The notes under the pieces: model-generated
The model's database searches: none
What the model was told of the DNA's origin: nothing
The model's input: the letters and a program-made list of their open reading frames with translations, nothing else
Origin: Marinomonas maritima
GTDB taxonomy: Bacteria; Pseudomonadota; Gammaproteobacteria; Pseudomonadales; Marinomonadaceae
Assembly: GCF_024435075.2 (NCBI RefSeq)
Contig: NZ_JAMZEG020000002.1
Location: 631,001 to 695,000 of the forward strand
Direction: 5' to 3'
Length of the DNA stretch: 64,000 nucleotides
Position numbers and translations under genes: made by a program
Shown here: positions 60,853 to 64,000 of the stretch, in pieces
Numbering within the stretch: position 1 is the first letter of the stretch
How the letters are laid out: each line of letters starts with the position of its first letter

Positions 60853-62547
60853 ATGAGCGTACGCAAAAGGAAAAAGGCCATACAGAAAGTTGTTAAACTA
60901 CTGAATTTATCGACGTCACCTAATGCAAGTGAGTCGGTTATGGCTTTGCGTCATGCTGAATTGTTAATTAGGCAGTATGAGATAGCTCAAAGAGAGTTGC
61001 CTATTTTGCAATTGTGCGATCGATCCGCACTTTATCGTGTTAGCTGGGGTGGAGCCGCTCCTAAATATCAAAAAGAAGCAGTGGTGAGGCCATCTACTGA
61101 TGGTTCGGTTTATAATCGCCGTTTTAGTGAAAAAAACAATGATCCAAATCGAGCGTACGAGTCGGTTCGTACTATTATTGATGATATGAATTTATATGAC
61201 TCTGGTGTTTCTTTGAAAAATAATGAAAGCACAGATGTGGCAAATCGTTGTGAGAGTAGTGATGGCTCGGTTTTTGGTGTTGACACATCTCGCTTTAATT
61301 TTCAAGGTGAGGGTGTTGAGGGGCATTCAAAAGTAGATGTTGATTTGGTTGATGGAAGTGAAATGGCTGCAGAAAATGTACTAGATGAAGCGGGCTCCAT
61401 GAAAGAGTCCGTTAGGCTTGAAAGTGAGCAGGGTGATGTTTCTGCTTATACGGCTTCCAGTGACAATGTCATTAACGCTACTAAGGCATTTCGTCCAGAT
61501 AATCATGAATTCACGGAGACACTAAAAACTCAATATGCCACCAGTGACCCTAACGTGCCCTTCTCAGAGGATGGTTATTGGTCAAAAGTATATGAAAAAT
61601 TAGTCGACTTCGATGAAGCCAAGATTCAAACAGCAATCGATGCATTAGATAAACAATTGTCGTTGGCTCAAGAAAGTCTGCAGCTCAAGAAGAAAAAGCG
61701 CTATGAGCATGAACAAAGTGAGGTGCAAGAGCGCACTGAGCGGGCTCGAATAGAGCAAAGTTTTGAGGAGGCCATTGAGCGAGCGTTTCAAGCTAGAGCT
61801 AAGTCTTACGAGGCTTGGGAGGATCGTTGTACCAAGGTTCGTATGGCTTGTTTAAGAGATGAGCAGGATGCGGTGCAAGGGTTTGATGCAATCAGTCATG
61901 AGTTAGTAAAAAACAAAGAGGCTTATAAGCAGCACCTACAGCAAAAAGAAGATTATCGTGCTGCGAAGATTATGCATGAGTTGCGCCGACATTTAGTGTT
62001 GGCTGTTTCTGTTGGTGAGGATGCAACTACGTCTTATGAAAAAGTGATTGAAATTATGGCCGGCAATGGTCTTTCTTTGAAAGATTTAGAGTTTTCTGAC
62101 ATAAAAAATAAGAGTTTGTTTATTCGTCTCCTTGAGCGTGAGTCTGCGCAGATTCCAGATGTTAATGAGAGAGAAAAACATACGGAAGAAATGCTAGATA
62201 AATTTTTGGTTTCGAGCTTATCTAAAAAAGAATCGCGCGCGTCGGAGAATCCTATACAGCATATACAGCGTTTATTGATTGCTGCAAATGAGGGTGGCCA
62301 GTTTGAGACGCAGAAAAACCTTGAGCAAGTTATTTACTTAATGGACGCAAACGGCATTGGTGTAAGAGATATTGGTTACGGCTTCATAAAAAAATATTCT
62401 GTCTTTATTCGCTTAATTAATTGGGAGGCGGAGCGTATCGCTTCATTGCCTGAGAGAGAAAAATTCACGGCTCAAATTTTAGAAGAATATATTCAGCATT
62501 CTGTTCAAAAGCCTAAATCCGACAGAGAGCAAAAGGTAAATCGATAG
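60853..62547 (+). CDS. DUF2786 protein with a duplicated C-terminal module
   Basis: 564 residues. Residues about 5-45 match DUF2786 (KAIQKVVKLLNLST, AESVMALRHAE-like pattern, LLIRQYEI). An acidic low-complexity linker follows (about 80-240), then a charged coiled coil (about 255-375), then two related modules at about 378-456 and 470-550. The modules share the pattern NG, D, IK, S-x-FIRL, E and EREK-x-T. No catalytic motif is recognised. It is soluble. The family is of unknown function. It is followed by a terminator and then a fumarase gene. Confidence 0.8.
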   Translation: MSVRKRKKAIQKVVKLLNLSTSPNASESVMALRHAELLIRQYEIAQRELPILQLCDRSALYRVSWGGAAPKYQKEAVVRPSTDGSVYNRRFSEKNNDPNRAYESVRTIIDDMNLYDSGVSLKNNESTDVANRCESSDGSVFGVDTSRFNFQGEGVEGHSKVDVDLVDGSEMAAENVLDEAGSMKESVRLESEQGDVSAYTASSDNVINATKAFRPDNHEFTETLKTQYATSDPNVPFSEDGYWSKVYEKLVDFDEAKIQTAIDALDKQLSLAQESLQLKKKKRYEHEQSEVQERTERARIEQSFEEAIERAFQARAKSYEAWEDRCTKVRMACLRDEQDAVQGFDAISHELVKNKEAYKQHLQQKEDYRAAKIMHELRRHLVLAVSVGEDATTSYEKVIEIMAGNGLSLKDLEFSDIKNKSLFIRLLERESAQIPDVNEREKHTEEMLDKFLVSSLSKKESRASENPIQHIQRLLIAANEGGQFETQKNLEQVIYLMDANGIGVRDIGYGFIKKYSVFIRLINWEAERIASLPEREKFTAQILEEYIQHSVQKPKSDREQKVNR

Positions 62548-62575
62548 GATTATGGCGTAAGAAAAAAATTCAATA

Positions 62576-62613
62576 ACCCCCTCATTTATTAGATTGATGA
62601 GGGGCTTTTTTTT
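62576..62613 (+). terminator. Terminator after the DUF2786 gene
   Basis: Stem CCCCTCAT/ATGAGGGG with an 11-nt loop, then C and T8. Confidence 0.9.
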
Positions 62614-62701
62614 GAAATCCATCTTAAAGGCTTTCTTTGCGCTCCCGCATCTTTTACCATTTCGTTCTTGATTCAATTGTAATTCTCAGCAGGAGAGAAG
62701 C

Positions 62702-64000
62702 ATGAGTATTATTAAAGAAGATGATCTGATTGATAGTGTGGCGGACGCATTGCAGTTTATCTCTTATTACCACCCTCTGGACTTTGTCAAAGCTGTGCAT
62801 GAGGCTTACGAAAAAGAAGAAAGTAAAGCGGCGAAAGATGCCATGGCTCAAATCCTTATTAATTCTAGGATGTGTGCGGAAGGTAAGCGCCCTATTTGCC
62901 AAGACACGGGTATAGTTACCGTGTTTATTAAAATTGGTATGAATGTACAGTGGGAGGGCACTCAAAGCGTTGCTGATATGATTAATGAGGGTGTACGTCG
63001 TGCGTATCTAAACCCAGATAATGTCTTGCGGGCTTCTATTCTTTCTGATCCTGCAGGTGCCCGTAAAAACACCAAAGACAATACTCCTGCTGTCATTCAC
63101 ATGGAGGTTGTTCCGGGTGATACGGTTGAAGTGCATGTTGCTGCAAAAGGCGGTGGCTCCGAGAATAAATCGAAGCTTGCGATGCTGAACCCTTCAGACG
63201 ATATTGTTGAATGGGTCAAGAAGACGGTCCCAACAATGGGGGCTGGTTGGTGTCCGCCGGGAATGCTGGGTATTGGTATTGGTGGTACGGCCGAAAAAGC
63301 GATGGTTATGGCGAAGGAGTCCTTAATGGATCCTATCGATATTCATGAGCTTAAAAACCGTGGTCCACAGAATCGAGTAGAAGAACTACGTTTGGCAATT
63401 TTTGATGCTGTTAATAATTTAGGTATTGGTGCTCAAGGTTTGGGTGGCCTGACAACGGTGCTTGATGTCAAAATTATGGACTATCCAACGCATGCTGCTT
63501 CTTTACCTGTTGCGATGATACCAAATTGTGCGGCGACGCGTCATGCGCATTTTGTTTTGGATGGCTCGGGTCCTGCTGATTTGGTTCCACCATCACTTAA
63601 TGACTGGCCAAAAATCACTTGGGAAATCGGTGAAGATGTTCGTCGTGTAGACCTAAATAGTGTTACGCCAGAGCAAGTGAAAGAATGGCAGCCTGGAGAG
63701 ACGGTTTTGTTAAGCGGTAAAATGCTCACTGGGCGTGATGCGGCGCATAAGAAAATGGTTGAAATGATCGCCAATGGTGAAGAGTTGCCGGTTGATCTTA
63801 AAGGGCGGTTTATTTATTACGTTGGGCCAGTTGATCCAGTGAGAGATGAAGCGGTTGGTCCTGCTGGTCCAACCACAGCCACTCGAATGGATAAATTTAC
63901 AAGAACCATTCTTGATAAAACGGGCCTGCTTGGCATGATTGGTAAGTCTGAGCGCGGCCCAGTTGCAATTGAAGCGATTAAAGAGTTTGGTGCTGTTTAT
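62702..64000 (+). CDS. Class I fumarate hydratase, C-terminus outside window
   Basis: 433 codons are visible and the frame is open at the edge; the family has about 500 residues. The enzyme interconverts fumarate and malate using a [4Fe-4S] cluster. Three cluster cysteines are seen in ICQDTG, GWCPPGML and NCAATRH. The central GGSENKSKLAML and GIGIGGTAEKAM and the late YYVGPVDP motif match single-chain class I fumarases (FumA/FumB type). AGGAG lies about 6 nt before the ATG. It is a single gene as far as visible. Confidence 0.93.
   Translation, partial: MSIIKEDDLIDSVADALQFISYYHPLDFVKAVHEAYEKEESKAAKDAMAQILINSRMCAEGKRPICQDTGIVTVFIKIGMNVQWEGTQSVADMINEGVRRAYLNPDNVLRASILSDPAGARKNTKDNTPAVIHMEVVPGDTVEVHVAAKGGGSENKSKLAMLNPSDDIVEWVKKTVPTMGAGWCPPGMLGIGIGGTAEKAMVMAKESLMDPIDIHELKNRGPQNRVEELRLAIFDAVNNLGIGAQGLGGLTTVLDVKIMDYPTHAASLPVAMIPNCAATRHAHFVLDGSGPADLVPPSLNDWPKITWEIGEDVRRVDLNSVTPEQVKEWQPGETVLLSGKMLTGRDAAHKKMVEMIANGEELPVDLKGRFIYYVGPVDPVRDEAVGPAGPTTATRMDKFTRTILDKTGLLGMIGKSERGPVAIEAIKEFGAVY

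Noticed and set aside
1..64000. CRISPR arrays, tRNA/rRNA genes, prophage, integron or insertion sequences
   Set aside because: No regularly spaced repeats, tRNA-like cloverleafs, transposase, integrase or phage structural genes were seen by reading; a tRNA scan was not possible here.

Overview
The window is a chromosomal segment of a marine gammaproteobacterium, most like Marinomonas or a related Oceanospirillales genus. That placement is inferred from gene order and protein character: a gatCAB operon next to mreBCD-maf-rng-yhdP-nitrilase, a Pseudomonas-type cysI with a DUF934 gene, a stand-alone second EF-G, a TRAP transporter operon and moderate G+C. I see no tRNA, rRNA, CRISPR array, insertion sequence, prophage or integrase. 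Most of the window is core genome.

Layout. 1-1971: a truncated lipoprotein gene, a YkgJ-type cysteine-cluster protein and a REC-REC-GGDEF diguanylate cyclase. 1993-5200 (minus): gatC-gatA-gatB. 5435-14561 (plus): mreB-mreC-mreD-maf-rng-yhdP-nitrilase, covering cell shape, RNA maturation and envelope. mreC appears to start at ATT. 14562-21414: a repeat-bearing spacer where tldD might be expected, an RhlE-like helicase, rsuA, a membrane-anchored glutaredoxin-like protein, a DUF3185 protein, an EAL phosphodiesterase, an AGCS amino-acid symporter with a possible leader attenuator, and a COG4315 secreted protein. 21551-27321: an ECF sigma/anti-sigma pair, a decayed methyltransferase pseudogene, an LtaS-like sulfatase-fold membrane protein and pepD.

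27472-36205 is the most accessory-looking part: a TauD/TfdA-type dioxygenase, a Gfo/Idh/MocA oxidoreductase, a GntR/UTRA repressor, an aldo-keto reductase, a TRAP transporter (dctQ-dctM-dctP) and an odd ferredoxin-fused protein preceded by a tiny upstream ORF. A perfect 22-bp sequence occurs in opposite orientation in front of the dioxygenase and in the gntR/aldo-keto reductase divergent spacer. This suggests one regulon for uptake and oxidation of an unidentified substrate.

36256-64000: sbcDC, minCDE, a Fur-box-preceded di-heme peroxidase, tas, a second EF-G, a CPA2 antiporter, an SH3-domain membrane protein, a sulfur-assimilation group (DUF934-cysI, tauE-like exporter, cysB) with a similar candidate CysB box before cysI and in the tauE/cysB spacer, nfuA with an IscR-like site, a DAHP synthase, wrbA, an ArsC-like protein, proS, an SMP-30 protein, a HIT protein, a DUF2786 protein with a duplicated C-terminal module, and a class I fumarase cut by the window end.

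No single spectacular new system is evident. The best leads are the 22-bp regulon at 28.5-30.8 kb, the ATT start of mreC, the ferredoxin-fused protein with its upstream ORF, the duplicated module in the DUF2786 protein and the paired CysB-like boxes.
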